A stretch of 64,000 nucleotides of DNA from Streptomyces sp. SAI-127 (GCF_029894425.1 NZ_JARXYJ010000002.1:319815-383814), one strand, 5' to 3'. Positions 18,636 through 28,128 are shown, counted from the first letter of the stretch. Notes: a model not told the origin generated them from the letters alone. Program-made: numbers and translations.

Positions 18636-19703
18636 GTGAATATTTTGGTTCAGTCGGTTCGTGCGCTGGAATCAACGTCCGATGAAAGTGCCGACTTAAT
18701 CGGTGCGACAAGACATTCCATAAACCCCAGGAAAAGCGCTTTCACGGTTCCGGTCGCCGTGCTTCTCCCTGGTGATTCCCTTCGCGCACTGGGACAGGAC
18801 GAAGAACATGTGGCGCGGCTCGCGGAAATCGACGCCGCACTGCCTCCGATTCTCGTTCACCGGCTCACCATGCGGGTGATCGACGGAATGCACCGACTGC
18901 TGGCCGCCCGGGTCAAGGGTCAGAAGACGATCGAGGTCGAGTTCTTCGACGGAACTCCTGAGGACGCGTTCCTGTACGCGGTGGAAGCGAACATCTCGCA
19001 CGGGCTGCCCCTTTCCCTGGCCGACCGCCGGGCCGCGGCCACCCGGATCATCGCCTCGCACCCCCAGTTGTCGGACCGGGCGATCGCCCGGGCGGCCGGG
19101 CTGGGAGCCAAGACGGTGGCGGCCATCCGTCGCCGCTCGTCCGGGGGCGAACCGCACCTGAGCGCGCGCATCGGCAGGGACGGCAAGGTACGTCCGCTCA
19201 ACAGCGTCGCCGGCAGACAACGGGCCGCCAAACTCATCGCGGAACGACCGGAAGCCTCCCTGCGTGAAGTGGCCAGGCTCGCCGGTATCTCGCCCGCGAC
19301 GGTCAGCGACGTCCGCAGACGGCTGGAAACCGGTCAGCCACCGGTGACGGAAGGCGTCAAATCCCCTTTGGCGCAGACGAGTTCGGCGCAGACGCCGCCC
19401 GCCGCCAAACGGGGGACGGACCGCCGCCTGCCCATTGTCCCGTCAGATCCCGCAAACGTGCTCGAAAAGTTGCTTCGTGATCCTTCGCTGCGCCACAAAG
19501 AGGAGGGTCGGCAATTGCTGCGGCTGCTGCGGCAGAACGCGATCGCCGCGAACGAGTGGGACGAACTGATGGCCGCCGTCCCGAGCCACTGCGGAGCGCT
19601 GGTGGTGGGCCTCGCGCGTCACTATGCCGAGATCTGGACGGATTTCGCGCAACTGTTGGACGAGCGCGTGCGGACCGAGGACCGGAAGCCGGACGACAAG
19701 TGA
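18636..19703 (+). CDS. StrR-type ParB/HTH pathway activator (contains TTA codon)
   Basis: 355 residues. The N-terminal domain is ParB-like (VPVAVLLPGD, DGMHRLLAARVKG), followed by a helix-turn-helix region (ADRRAAATRI, LSDRAIARAAGLGAKTVAAIRR) and a second HTH-like stretch (REVARLAGISPATVSDVRRRL). This is the architecture of StrR, NovG and the glycopeptide activators, which bind GTTCRACTG-type inverted repeats. Codon 21 (18696-18698) is TTA, so expression should depend on the bldA leucyl tRNA. The most likely target in the window is the inverted repeat at 4691-4742. The GTG start has only a weak GGGG site. Confidence 0.92.
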   Translation: MNILVQSVRALESTSDESADLIGATRHSINPRKSAFTVPVAVLLPGDSLRALGQDEEHVARLAEIDAALPPILVHRLTMRVIDGMHRLLAARVKGQKTIEVEFFDGTPEDAFLYAVEANISHGLPLSLADRRAAATRIIASHPQLSDRAIARAAGLGAKTVAAIRRRSSGGEPHLSARIGRDGKVRPLNSVAGRQRAAKLIAERPEASLREVARLAGISPATVSDVRRRLETGQPPVTEGVKSPLAQTSSAQTPPAAKRGTDRRLPIVPSDPANVLEKLLRDPSLRHKEEGRQLLRLLRQNAIAANEWDELMAAVPSHCGALVVGLARHYAEIWTDFAQLLDERVRTEDRKPDDK

Positions 19704-19719
19704 CCCGACCTGAGGTCTC

Positions 19720-19753
19720 TCAGGCGTGCGGCCCGGACCGGCCGCACGCCTGA
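19720..19753. terminator. Bidirectional hairpin between regulator and glycosyltransferase
   Basis: Arms of 14 bases (19720-19733 and 19740-19753) with a 6-base loop, placed between two convergent genes. No T run. Fits a shared terminator. Confidence 0.75.
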
Positions 19754-19770
19754 CGCGGACATGTGTGCCA

Positions 19771-21870
19771 TCAACCGCCGCACCGGTAGAGGGTGCCCTG
19801 CGTGTCCGCACTGTTCCCGCCGTACGCGGTGGCCGGTACGGCGGTACAGGCGGTCTTCACCCAGGAGCGCACCCCGGTGATGGCCGCGTTGCCCTTCCCC
19901 TGGGTCTGCGCGAACCCTTGCCAGCCGTCGGCGGCGAGGACGACGTAGCGCAACCGCCCCTCGGCGACCAGCTGCTTGACGTCGGTCACGGTGGGCGTGG
20001 GGGCTCCGCCGCTGAACCCGCCCATCGGCAGTACTTTCGCGCCGGTCGCCAGGATGTAGTTCCAGGACATGACGGCGGAGTCGGCGGCGAAGACGAACGT
20101 TGCGCCCTCGCGGTGCTGTTCGGCGTAACGGAGCAGACCGTGCTGGGAGGCCGTGAGCGTGTCGGACTCGTTCAGGGAGGCTTCGGCGGCGGCCGTGCCC
20201 TGCGGTGCGTTGCTGCCGTGCACCACGTTCGCCGCCCTGTGCACCGCGCTGCCGCCCGTGTTGAACGGGCCGGCCGTGGCGTCCATCGCGGTGCCGGCGT
20301 ACTGCGGATCGAGCACCGACAGCGACCAGGCCGCGGGCGCCGCCAGCAGGGTGACCAGGGAGGCCACCAGGCCGCCGGTGGCCAGCCACCCGCGGTGCAG
20401 CCCCTTGCGGTGGGCGAGGGTCAGGGCCGTGATCGCGCCCGCGCCCACCGCCATGAGCAGCCAGGGCAGCCAGGGCAGGAAGTCGGGGTAGAGGAAGCAG
20501 AGGAAGACGCTCCACACCAGCTCCGCCGCGACCGCCGTGCGCAGTGCCCATGTCCTGCGGCCGTCCCGGTACGCGCGCCAGAACATCACGATGCCGGTGG
20601 CGGACAGCGCGGCCAAGGCGGGCGCGAGCATCGCCACATAGGCGGTGTGCGGCACCTCGATGGCGCTGAGCACACCGGCACTGACGGTCAACCACAGTCC
20701 CCACAGCACGAATCCGCCGCGGATCCTGTCGGTGCGCGGGGTGGTGCGCCGCCAGCGCAGACCCAGTGCCAGGCTCATCAGCGCGAGGGGGTACAGCCAG
20801 CCCACCTCGGGTGCGAAGCGGCTGCCGAGCAGCTTGCCCGGCGTGGGGCCGCCGCCGGAGGACCCGTCGTTGGACGGGCCGGCGCCGCTGCCGGCTCCGT
20901 CCGGCCGGTCCGGGGCCGGGGTACCGGCGTTCGGCGGGGCGCCCGCGGTGCCGACCGCGCCGGTCATCTGGTCGACCGAGCCCTCCACCAGGTCGTCGGA
21001 GAAACGGTTGAAGCCGTTGTAGCCGAACACCATGGTGACGGCGCTGTTGTCGGTCGTGCCGTCGACGTAGGGGCGATCGGAGGCCGGCGTGACGGTCAGG
21101 AGCAGCACCGAGGACAGCGAGACCGCAGCCGTGACCGCGCCGGCGGCCAGGACGTGACCGGTCCTGCGGCGCAAGGGTCCGGGGGCCAGTAGCAGGTAGG
21201 CGAGGGCGAGGGCCGGCAGGACCACCCAGGCCTGCAGCATCTTGGCCTGGAAGCCCAGCCCGATCCAGGCACCGGCCGCCAGCAGGGGGAGCAGTCTGGC
21301 TCCGAGCACGGCCCGCTGACAGGCGTCGGCGGCCAGGACCAGGCACATGGTCAGCGCGCCGTCCTCCATCGAGTGCCCGAACATGGACGCCAGCACGGGG
21401 GTCAGCGTCATGATGCCGGCGGCGAGGAGACCCGGTACGGGACCGGACCAGCGCCGCACCACCCGGTAGGTGACGAGCACCGTGACCACGCCCTCGACGA
21501 CCTGGGGGAGCGTCAGGGACCATGCGTGGAAGCCGAAGACGCGGGCGGAGAGTGCCTGCGGCCACAGGAATCCGGCGAGCTTGTCGATGGTCAGGGTGGC
21601 GCCCGGGTCCAGCGCGCCGTAGAAGAACGCCTCCCAGCTCTCCGACATGCTGCGGGCGGCGACGGCGTAGAACGGAGCGTATCCGCTGGTCGTGATGTTC
21701 CAGGAGTAGAGCAGGGCCGCCAGGGCGGCGACGGCCAGGAGCGCCGGGCGCGCCCAGCGCGGCTGGTCCGCGGGGGACTTCCACACCTCCCAGCCACGCC
21801 GGACGTCGGCCTTCGGAGGGGATGTGGGTTCGGGTAAGGAAGCGGTGGGGGAGTCGAGAGCGGTAGTCAT
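19771..21870 (-). CDS. GT39-like polyprenyl-phosphate-dependent membrane glycosyltransferase
   Basis: 699 residues with a cytoplasmic start, about 11-13 membrane segments and a C-terminal extracytoplasmic domain. The first loop holds GYAPFYAVAARSMSESW and DKLAGFLWPQ, typical of the ArnT/PMT (GT39-like) enzymes that use lipid-linked sugars outside the membrane. A low-complexity Gly/Pro/Ala/Ser stretch (residues ~315-345) sits in a later loop. Teicoplanin and ramoplanin clusters carry mannosyltransferases of this general type, so mannosylation of the exported peptide is possible. Homologues also occur as ordinary cell-envelope genes, so membership of the cluster is not certain. Confidence 0.85.
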   Translation of the reverse strand: MTTALDSPTASLPEPTSPPKADVRRGWEVWKSPADQPRWARPALLAVAALAALLYSWNITTSGYAPFYAVAARSMSESWEAFFYGALDPGATLTIDKLAGFLWPQALSARVFGFHAWSLTLPQVVEGVVTVLVTYRVVRRWSGPVPGLLAAGIMTLTPVLASMFGHSMEDGALTMCLVLAADACQRAVLGARLLPLLAAGAWIGLGFQAKMLQAWVVLPALALAYLLLAPGPLRRRTGHVLAAGAVTAAVSLSSVLLLTVTPASDRPYVDGTTDNSAVTMVFGYNGFNRFSDDLVEGSVDQMTGAVGTAGAPPNAGTPAPDRPDGAGSGAGPSNDGSSGGGPTPGKLLGSRFAPEVGWLYPLALMSLALGLRWRRTTPRTDRIRGGFVLWGLWLTVSAGVLSAIEVPHTAYVAMLAPALAALSATGIVMFWRAYRDGRRTWALRTAVAAELVWSVFLCFLYPDFLPWLPWLLMAVGAGAITALTLAHRKGLHRGWLATGGLVASLVTLLAAPAAWSLSVLDPQYAGTAMDATAGPFNTGGSAVHRAANVVHGSNAPQGTAAAEASLNESDTLTASQHGLLRYAEQHREGATFVFAADSAVMSWNYILATGAKVLPMGGFSGGAPTPTVTDVKQLVAEGRLRYVVLAADGWQGFAQTQGKGNAAITGVRSWVKTACTAVPATAYGGNSADTQGTLYRCGG

Positions 21871-22076
21871 GCGGATCCATCACTTTCCCGTGATGTGGTG
21901 TACATGACAGTGAGGGTAGGAGTAGCTCCGCTGTTCAGACCAGGACGGTGCCGGCCGGACACGCGTCCAGGGCGCCGAGGCCGCGGCGCCATCGCGGTGC
22001 TGCCGACAGCTCACCCGGACATCCGCGTCGGCACGCCGCCGTCCGCGGCGGACGGCGGCGTGCCTCGATTCCTGCC

Positions 22077-22394
22077 TCACTCCCGCGCGACATGCTCCTT
22101 GAGCCACCGCAGCAACGCCGCGAACTCCGGGGACATGTCCGCATCCGACTGGACGAGAACGGACGAGTGGCCGCCTTCCTCGACCGTGATCGAGTAGCTC
22201 ATGGCATCCGGTACGTGCTTGCGGGGCTCCGGGTTTCCCGCAGCCGCCGCAGTTGTTGGAACGGCCGCGGCCACCAGCCGGGACAACTCGGCCGCAGCAC
22301 TTTCGGGTAGGGCGTGGGTGTCCACCACGTCCAGCGGGAGGCCGGCGAGGACCGGCGCCGCGAGCCCGCCGTGCGTCGCCAAAGTGACCCTCAT
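22077..22394 (-). CDS. Emfourin-like protease inhibitor
   Basis: 105 residues; GAGAGG precedes ATG 22394. It starts with a short strand (MRVTLATHGGLA), then a segment with VVDTHALPESAAAELSRLVAAA, and ends YSITVEEGG, VLVQSDADMSPEFAALLRWLKEH. This pattern is that of emfourin, the inhibitor of protealysin-type M4 metalloproteases, which is usually encoded next to its protease. No protease gene is visible nearby, so this is an orphan copy. Family assignment is from recall of the pattern. Confidence 0.65.
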   Translation of the reverse strand: MRVTLATHGGLAAPVLAGLPLDVVDTHALPESAAAELSRLVAAAVPTTAAAAGNPEPRKHVPDAMSYSITVEEGGHSSVLVQSDADMSPEFAALLRWLKEHVARE

Positions 22395-22467
22395 GGCACC
22401 TCTCAGCCGTCCGCCGCTTACACGTTCCCGCAGTGGTACCCGGTGTCGGCCGCCGGGCATCCCGACG

Positions 22468-22701
22468 TCAACCGCCAGCCGTCGCACGGCCCTTGAGCGC
22501 GGCCACGTCCCGGCTCAGCTCCTGCACCTGGGCCGTCAGCGCCCTGACTGCCGCGGCCGCATCCCCGTTCTGGCCGGCTGTGCGATTGCGCGCCCTTGCG
22601 AGCCCTGCCGAGACCCCGGTGATCGAGATGCCGACCTCCTGCCACGCCTACCGGCCTGGTCTCTTCGCCTTGCCGGTCTGGCGTTCGTAGAGCAGCCGCA
22701 T
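22468..22701 (-). pseudogene. Small coiled-coil-type protein interrupted by an amber codon
   Basis: An ATG at 22701 with GGAGG upstream opens a frame that stops at TAG (22648-22650) after 17 codons (MRLLYERQTGKAKRPGR). The same frame then continues with good codon use to TGA at 22468, ending in a heptad-like helix (AAVRALTAQVQELSRDVAALKG). The two parts read as one basic-to-coiled-coil protein of about 77 codons. Nonsense mutation or sequencing error are the simplest explanations. I do not recognise the family. Confidence 0.4.
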
Positions 22702-23017
22702 CGGCGCTCGCCTCCAGGCCGCTGCTCACCTCCCGCAACGGGCGGCGGATGGAGCGGAGAACACGCCGAGGCGGATCGTGCGGGTGGTCGCTGAGCGGCA
22801 CGCCGGGCCGACGGGGCCGGCGGGCGAGCTGACCGCCGACGGGGTGGCGCTGTGGCTGTCGCCGTTGGACGACGACGAGCAGGAACAGGCCGCCGCCGGC
22901 ACGGAGAAAGTGCACGTCACACGACTGGCCCCCTGCTGTGGCGCGGACGGTCCCGCGCATCGAGCGTGGTCTGGGCGGGGCAACGACGCCCCGGCCGAGC
23001 GCATAGAACGGATCCTC

Positions 23018-24142
23018 ATGCCCGTCACCGTGAAAGACCACCGGGTACCCCACAAGTCCACCGTCCCCGCGAACAAGGACGAGCACGTCGAACTCTTCGT
23101 GCGGGAGCGCGACGGCACGTCCCTTGGCCACCTCGGCGAGCGCACGGCCGTCCTGATGCTCCACGGCCGGAGCGTTCCGGTGCTCGCGGGCTTTGATCTC
23201 GATTTCAAGTCGTACAGCTGGGCCGATGCACTGGCCAGGGCCGGTTACGACGTCTTCATGATGGACCTCCAGGGCTCAGGGCTGTCGCCGCGGCCGAAGA
23301 TGGACGACCCTCGCAACGTCAACCCCGCCCAGCAGCACCTTCTGAAGCCGAGACCTCCGGGATTCACGCCGGGCCCGCCGAACTATCCGTTCCAGCTGAC
23401 CAACTCGAACAGCGACCGGGACGACCTGAACGCCGTCGTGGACTGGATCATCCGCGAGCGCGGGGTGGAGAAGGTCGCCTTCATCGGCTGGTCCGCGGCC
23501 GCGTTCACGATGGGGCCGTACGCGGTCAAGAACCCGGGCAAGGTGTCGAGCCTGTTCCTGCTGGCGCCGATCTTCCCGCCCGAAGGCACGTCGAACGCCC
23601 CCGACCCCCTGCCACAGCCCGGCTTCCCGACGTTTGTGAGCACGAAGGGGGGAACCTGGGACGGGTGGGGCAGCGAGGTGCACTGCGAGGGCCAGCGCGA
23701 AGATGAGATGCGCGACAAGGTGTGGGACGCGATCATGGCAAGCGATCCGGTGGGCAGCACGTGGGGGCCGGTCGGTGAAGGGCGCAATCGCATCCGAAAC
23801 TTCGTCCGGTGGGGTTGGAACAAGACCACCGCGGGGCAGGGTGGCGTCCTCGGCGGCAGCGTGCCGGTCCTCATCGCGTACGGGGAGTACGACAGGCAGG
23901 TGAACACGTCGAGCGAGGATCCGGAATTCAACTTCTCGGTCCCCGCGCTCTACAACGCCATCGCCGGCAACCACAAGCTGATGGTCAAGCTGGACTGCGC
24001 CGGGCATTCGCTGGTGTGGGAGATGCAGCACAAGAACGTGCACAACCTCTCGAAGCACTGGCTCAAGCACCTGAAGGTCGACGGCAAGACCCAGGGCATC
24101 TTCGACATGAACACCAACGGCGACATCAGCCCGGCTCCATAG
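23018..24142 (+). CDS. Alpha/beta-hydrolase
   Basis: 374 residues from ATG 23018; the frame stays open upstream to 22778 but without convincing coding character. The hydrolase fold is shown by AVLMLHGRSVPVLAGFD (oxyanion region), YDVFMMDLQGSGLSPRP, the nucleophile elbow GWSAAA (serine near residue 168), VLIAYGEYDRQV (acid) and DCAGHSLVWE (histidine). A large cap region of about 100 residues separates the elbow from the acid. Substrate is unknown. The gene stands alone between the emfourin-like gene and a decayed transposase. Confidence 0.85.
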   Translation: MPVTVKDHRVPHKSTVPANKDEHVELFVRERDGTSLGHLGERTAVLMLHGRSVPVLAGFDLDFKSYSWADALARAGYDVFMMDLQGSGLSPRPKMDDPRNVNPAQQHLLKPRPPGFTPGPPNYPFQLTNSNSDRDDLNAVVDWIIRERGVEKVAFIGWSAAAFTMGPYAVKNPGKVSSLFLLAPIFPPEGTSNAPDPLPQPGFPTFVSTKGGTWDGWGSEVHCEGQREDEMRDKVWDAIMASDPVGSTWGPVGEGRNRIRNFVRWGWNKTTAGQGGVLGGSVPVLIAYGEYDRQVNTSSEDPEFNFSVPALYNAIAGNHKLMVKLDCAGHSLVWEMQHKNVHNLSKHWLKHLKVDGKTQGIFDMNTNGDISPAP

Positions 24143-24399
24143 AACAGCCGAGCCCTCGACCGCGAACCGCGGGCGCCCAGGCCGCCGAGGCACCGGCGAG
24201 GTGGAGTCCGCCGCCTGCGTGCCCTCGCCCGAACGACGGGCCACGGCATCGTCCACGGCAGCGTCGTCGCCCTGGGCGGGAGCGTGACCGGGTGGATCAT
24301 CTGGTGGCTCCAGCAACGCTGACCCGGCGCTGATCCCGTCGTCCACCCGGATTGGTGGTCCCGGTCGTCCAAGACCGGGACCACCAGATCCGCCAGTTC
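24143..24399. other. Intergenic stretch with a possible gene fragment
   Basis: No intact gene. The forward strand holds an open stretch ending at TGA 24320-24322 whose last residues (GIVHGSVVALGGSVTGWIIWWLQQR) look like the end of a small membrane protein, but no start is seen. Confidence 0.3.
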
Positions 24400-25046
24400 T
24401 CCCCGATGACCGGCGAAGTGCGAGCTCGATCAAGGGGCCTCGATGAACGGCAGCCCGACCGCGGCGAGCTTCCTCTGGAGGTTGATGTCCCTGGTAGCCA
24501 CGTAGATCGCGGAGCCGGGAATGGCAGCGCCTGGACGGTGGCGTGCCTGGCCCGGATACGGTTGGCGAACCGGTCGCTCCGCCATGGACAGTGCACCTTC
24601 TCCTCAGGCTGGACCGATACCTCGCCAAGGTTGTTCCACAGATGCCTCCTGTCAGAGACCTGGACAGCCTGGGGCGCCCCGGCCGTGGCCGCCTTCAGCG
24701 AAGAACGGCGCGCGGTCCCGGCAGACGACCTCGACCCCAGGTCGCTTCGGCAACCATGCAGCCATGCTTGACGCCTCCCGGTCAGGCAGCGGTCCACCGG
24801 CCGACGGGTTTCGACATCGACCAGCACCGTTCCGTAGACCCGTCCTTTACGTGTGGCGTACTCATCGACACCAACCACCCGCGGGGACGGGACTTCCGGT
24901 TCGGACAACGCGCCGAGCAGCCGCAACACCGCGCTGCGACTGGTGGACACCCGAAGGCCCGTGCCATCCGGGCGCCGGCCCGGCCGGCGAAGACCCCGGA
25001 CCGCAGTGTCGACCACACCAAGATCGACCCTGGCCATTTCGGGCAT
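24400..25046 (-). pseudogene. Decayed ISL3-family transposase
   Basis: The reverse strand carries patches typical of ISL3 transposases: [29 protein letters not shown] around 24.8-24.9 kb and [20 protein letters not shown] around 24.6-24.7 kb. They are joined by segments in shifted frames (for example [15 protein letters not shown] where a leucine/alanine-rich stretch is expected). Start and end are missing and no terminal repeats were recognised. It marks an old insertion between the hydrolase and reductase genes. The flanking 25047-25404 holds no gene I can support. Confidence 0.7.
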
Positions 25047-25404
25047 CTTCCCGAAGCTCCGTCGGAGCGCCAGCTGTCACTCAGTCCGCGGGCATCACGG
25101 AAAGCGAGCCAGAACCGGTTCTCGCGAACAAGGCCAGCGGGGCTTTGAAGCAGGTCAGATGCGCAGCGGATGCGCTTGGAGGTGCAGGTCGAGACGGGTG
25201 CGGGGGAGCTGCGGTCCTTGCAGGGCTGGTTGCGGGCGGATTCTGAGATACGCCGCGTCTGTCGCGGTTGAGGTGCGGGGTGTGGTCGTGCTGGGCCCGC
25301 GCGGTGCTCAACTGCCCGATGGGCTCTCGGTGTGGCCTGACCGATGAGTTTTGCGCGCCGTGCTGGTCTGTACGCCGAATACCGACTCACGGGAGGCTGA
25401 CGCC

Positions 25405-25968
25405 ATGCGGAAACTGACCTTCGCCATGAGTATGAGCCTGGACGGCTACATCGCCGCGCCCGGCGACGACCTCGGATGGAGCGTGCCGAGCGACGAGCTG
25501 TTCCAGTGGTGGTCCGACCGGGTGGACACGACGGGCCTGGCGCTGTACGGACGCAAACTGTGGGACACGATGAGCTCCCACTGGCCGACCGCCGACAAGG
25601 AGCCGGATGCCACACCGGCGGCGATCGAGTTCGCCGGCCGCTGGCGGGACATGCCGAAGGTGGTGTTCTCCTCTACGGCCAGAACGGTCGACTGGAACAC
25701 CCGTCTGGTCACCGGCGACGCGGTCACCGAGATCGCCAGGCTCAAGGCCGACGACGGCGGCCCCATGGACATCGGCGGTGCCACACTCGCCGCGGCGGCC
25801 ATGCGGGCCGGGCTGATCGACGAGTACGCGATCGTCACCCATCCGGTCCTGGTGGGCGGCGGCACGCCGTTCTTCACCGCCCTGGACAACTGGGTGAAGC
25901 TCAGCCTGGTGGAGACCCGGACGTTTCCCGGCGGCGTGATGCTGACCAGGTACGAGACCAGGCGCTGA
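25405..25968 (+). CDS. RibD C-terminal domain / dihydrofolate-reductase-like protein
   Basis: 187 residues; GGGAGG precedes ATG 25405. The start FAMSMSLDGYIAAPGDDLGW and the later GGATLAAAAMRAGLIDEYAIVTHPVLVGGGTPFF are typical of the stand-alone RibD_C (DHFR-like) proteins common in Streptomyces. They bind NADPH and probably reduce small molecules, but physiological substrates are rarely known. It is monocistronic here. A second, broken member of the family lies at 61.2-61.8 kb. Confidence 0.9.
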   Translation: MRKLTFAMSMSLDGYIAAPGDDLGWSVPSDELFQWWSDRVDTTGLALYGRKLWDTMSSHWPTADKEPDATPAAIEFAGRWRDMPKVVFSSTARTVDWNTRLVTGDAVTEIARLKADDGGPMDIGGATLAAAAMRAGLIDEYAIVTHPVLVGGGTPFFTALDNWVKLSLVETRTFPGGVMLTRYETRR

Positions 25969-26158
25969 GTGCCCGACGGCGGATCAGCGCGGGCTTCGGG
26001 CCATCCGAGGATCTCGTGGCGCTGTGTTCCGAGGCGATCGTGACGTCCCTGCCGGATCGATCCTGTTCAGGGTGTCTCAGCCCCAAGGTGTCTCAGCGCG
26101 GCGCAGCTGCCATAGACGGGACGTGACGGGCGTCGCGGCCTCGTGCCGCAGCGGCCGC

Positions 26159-26497
26159 TCAGAGGTGGCCGTCCAGGAACTTCCGTATCTCGGCGATGGT
26201 CATGGGCCCCGTGCCGTGCGCCACCGCCTCTCCCTCCACCAGCAGGACGCAGGACGGGGCTCCGGTGATCCCGTATCGCTCGGTTGCGGCCGGACACCGC
26301 GTGATGTCAGTGCGGACAGCCGTCAGGCGGCCCGCGTAGTCGTCGGCGATGCCACCCACGACAAGGTCCATCACCCGGCAGGGTTCGATGGCCTTGGGCC
26401 ATGCCCCGGTGAAGTACGCGAGGACCGGAACTTTGCTCATCCCGAGGATGAAAGAGAACTCCGCGTCCTCACGGGGTCGGTGAACCCGCTTCGCCAT
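26159..26497 (-). CDS. Thioredoxin-like protein lacking the CxxC motif
   Basis: 112 residues from ATG 26497 with AGGAGC upstream. A thioredoxin fold is suggested by VPVLAYFTGAW, LTAVRTDI and YGITGAPSCVLLVEG (the cis-proline loop has APS). Where thioredoxins have WCGPC this protein reads AWPKAIEPC: the first cysteine is gone, three residues are inserted and only the second cysteine remains. It therefore cannot do normal dithiol exchange. A role in mixed-disulfide binding or as a chaperone is possible. It faces the RibD-like gene. Confidence 0.75.
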   Translation of the reverse strand: MAKRVHRPREDAEFSFILGMSKVPVLAYFTGAWPKAIEPCRVMDLVVGGIADDYAGRLTAVRTDITRCPAATERYGITGAPSCVLLVEGEAVAHGTGPMTIAEIRKFLDGHL

Positions 26498-26988
26498 GCA
26501 AGCTCCTGACCTCACGTTCCGTCATTCCATCCCCATCATCCCTCGCGCCGTGTGCCAGGTCGGCGGTCTGTCGTCCGGCTGACCTTCGGAACGGAGGCAC
26601 GGGGCCGTCGCGGAACTACGGTGGTCCCCGGCGCGAGCGGCCCGGCCCCCGGCCCCTGGTGAACGGCCTGGCCGCCCCGCCGGTCACCCAGCTGCAGCCC
26701 GCCGCGCGCCCGCGGGTCAGCTCGTTCCTGGCCGGCGCCCGCCGCGACGACGTGAAAGCCGTTTTACCGGGCGTAGCGGCCCAGATCGCCGACCAGATGC
26801 TCGATGAGCGCGTCGACGAACGGGCCGGTGTGCATCGTCCACCGGATCCAGTCAAGCCGTATCCGCCACCGCGCTTCTCAGAGGCAGCGCCCCCGCCGGG
26901 CTTTACGAGGCCTTGTCTCGTCTTCATAGGGACGAGGCACGACTGCTGGACCGCCGGCGGACGCGGTCGTGGACGGCCGACGTACGCG
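26498..26988. other. Gap with a possible gene tail
   Basis: No intact gene in about 490 bases. A reverse-strand stretch ending at TAA 26764-26766 reads MHTGPFVDALIEHLVGDLGRY and looks like the C-terminus of some protein, but its upstream part is lost. Confidence 0.3.
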
Positions 26989-28128
26989 TCAGCTGACCCG
27001 AAGACCGAGCGCCAGCGTCAGTTCAAGGACCCGGCGTGGCGACGCGAGATCCGGAAACAGCTCCCGCAGCTGCGACATCCGGTACCGGACTGTCTGAGGG
27101 TGGACGAACAACGCCGCCGCCACCTCGTCCCGCCTGCCCTGGTGCAGCAGCCACTCCCGCAACGTTTCCTCCAGCCGTCGTGCGGTCGCGGCGGGCAAGG
27201 TCCGCAACGGTGCGAGGGCTCGGGCACGCAGGTCTGCGAACGCGTCCGCGTCGGCGCTCAGCACCAGCTCGGGCAGGTGGTCCTCGGTGTCGCGAATATC
27301 AGAGGAGAGCAAGCGCGCGCGTACGGCTCGTGCGTACGAGGCGGACGCACGAGTCCATGGCCGGGGCGGGCCGACCACGGCGGTGCGGTCGGTCAGCTGC
27401 CGCAAGAGATGTGGTCGGTCGGCATCGGGGACGAGCAGCACACCGGTGGCTTCCGGCAGATCGTCGAGGACGAGGGTGCTCGGGTCGAGCGCGCGGTAGG
27501 CGGGCCGGGCCTGGGCGGCGGGCAGCAGGACCGCGGTCAGCGAGACCGGAGGCTGCCATCCGGCCCGTTGAACAGAGGCCAGCAGCACGTCCGGGCTCGC
27601 GCCGGCGAGGAGGTCGCGGGCCAGGTGTTCCAGGTGGCGCTCCTGGTCCCTGCCCCGGGCGGCCAGTTCGTCGGCGTGGCCCGCGGCGCTCGCGGCGGAG
27701 AGCTCGTCGATGTAGGCGAAGGTCAGCTCGGCGAACTTGGCGACCTCGGCGGCGGGCAGACCTGCGGGTACGGCGCCTGCTGCCAGGCATCGCCATGCCA
27801 CGCGGGCGCCGACGCGGTAGGCGCTGAGCAGGGCGTCCATCGAACGGCCGTCGCGCACCTCGCCGCGGCCCAGCTCATAGGCCGCGTCACCGGCGTCGCC
27901 GCCTGTGGCGTTCCCGCTCGCGAGGTCCAGGTAGTGCCCCAGGGCGGTGCGGACGGCTCGGCGGATGGTGGCGCCCATGTGGCCCGAGAGGGCGTTGGCG
28001 TAGGGAGGGACCTCGTCGATGATCGCCTGGACGACCTCGTCGGCGGTGGTCTTCAGCGCGGCCCGCAGTGCTGTGACCGTCGTCTCGTCCAGGGCCAGTT
28101 CGCTGGCCCTCTGGATTGCATGGCTCAC
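26989..28128 (-). CDS. PucR/CdaR-type transcriptional regulator
   Basis: 379 residues from GTG 28128, with AGGGA about ten bases upstream; a TTG at 28149 is also in frame. The N-terminal part is helical (RsbRD-like, residues ~1-150: VVQAIIDEVPPYANALSGHMG). The middle has a degenerate GGDEF-like region. The C-terminus has the PucR helix-turn-helix with LREWLLHQGRRDEVAAALFVHPQTVRYRMSQLRELF. Such regulators usually control neighbouring divergent genes. Here the reductase-desaturase pair starts 87 bases away on the other strand, so it is the likely target. Confidence 0.92.
   Translation of the reverse strand: MSHAIQRASELALDETTVTALRAALKTTADEVVQAIIDEVPPYANALSGHMGATIRRAVRTALGHYLDLASGNATGGDAGDAAYELGRGEVRDGRSMDALLSAYRVGARVAWRCLAAGAVPAGLPAAEVAKFAELTFAYIDELSAASAAGHADELAARGRDQERHLEHLARDLLAGASPDVLLASVQRAGWQPPVSLTAVLLPAAQARPAYRALDPSTLVLDDLPEATGVLLVPDADRPHLLRQLTDRTAVVGPPRPWTRASASYARAVRARLLSSDIRDTEDHLPELVLSADADAFADLRARALAPLRTLPAATARRLEETLREWLLHQGRRDEVAAALFVHPQTVRYRMSQLRELFPDLASPRRVLELTLALGLRVS

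Noticed and set aside
19622..21883. Reverse 753-codon frame covering the glycosyltransferase
   Set aside because: Shadow frame; arginine/proline-rich and without membrane segments, whereas the other frame gives a clear GT39-like protein.
24143..25404. Active ISL3 element
   Set aside because: Transposase patches are in different frames, ends are not recognisable and start and stop are missing.
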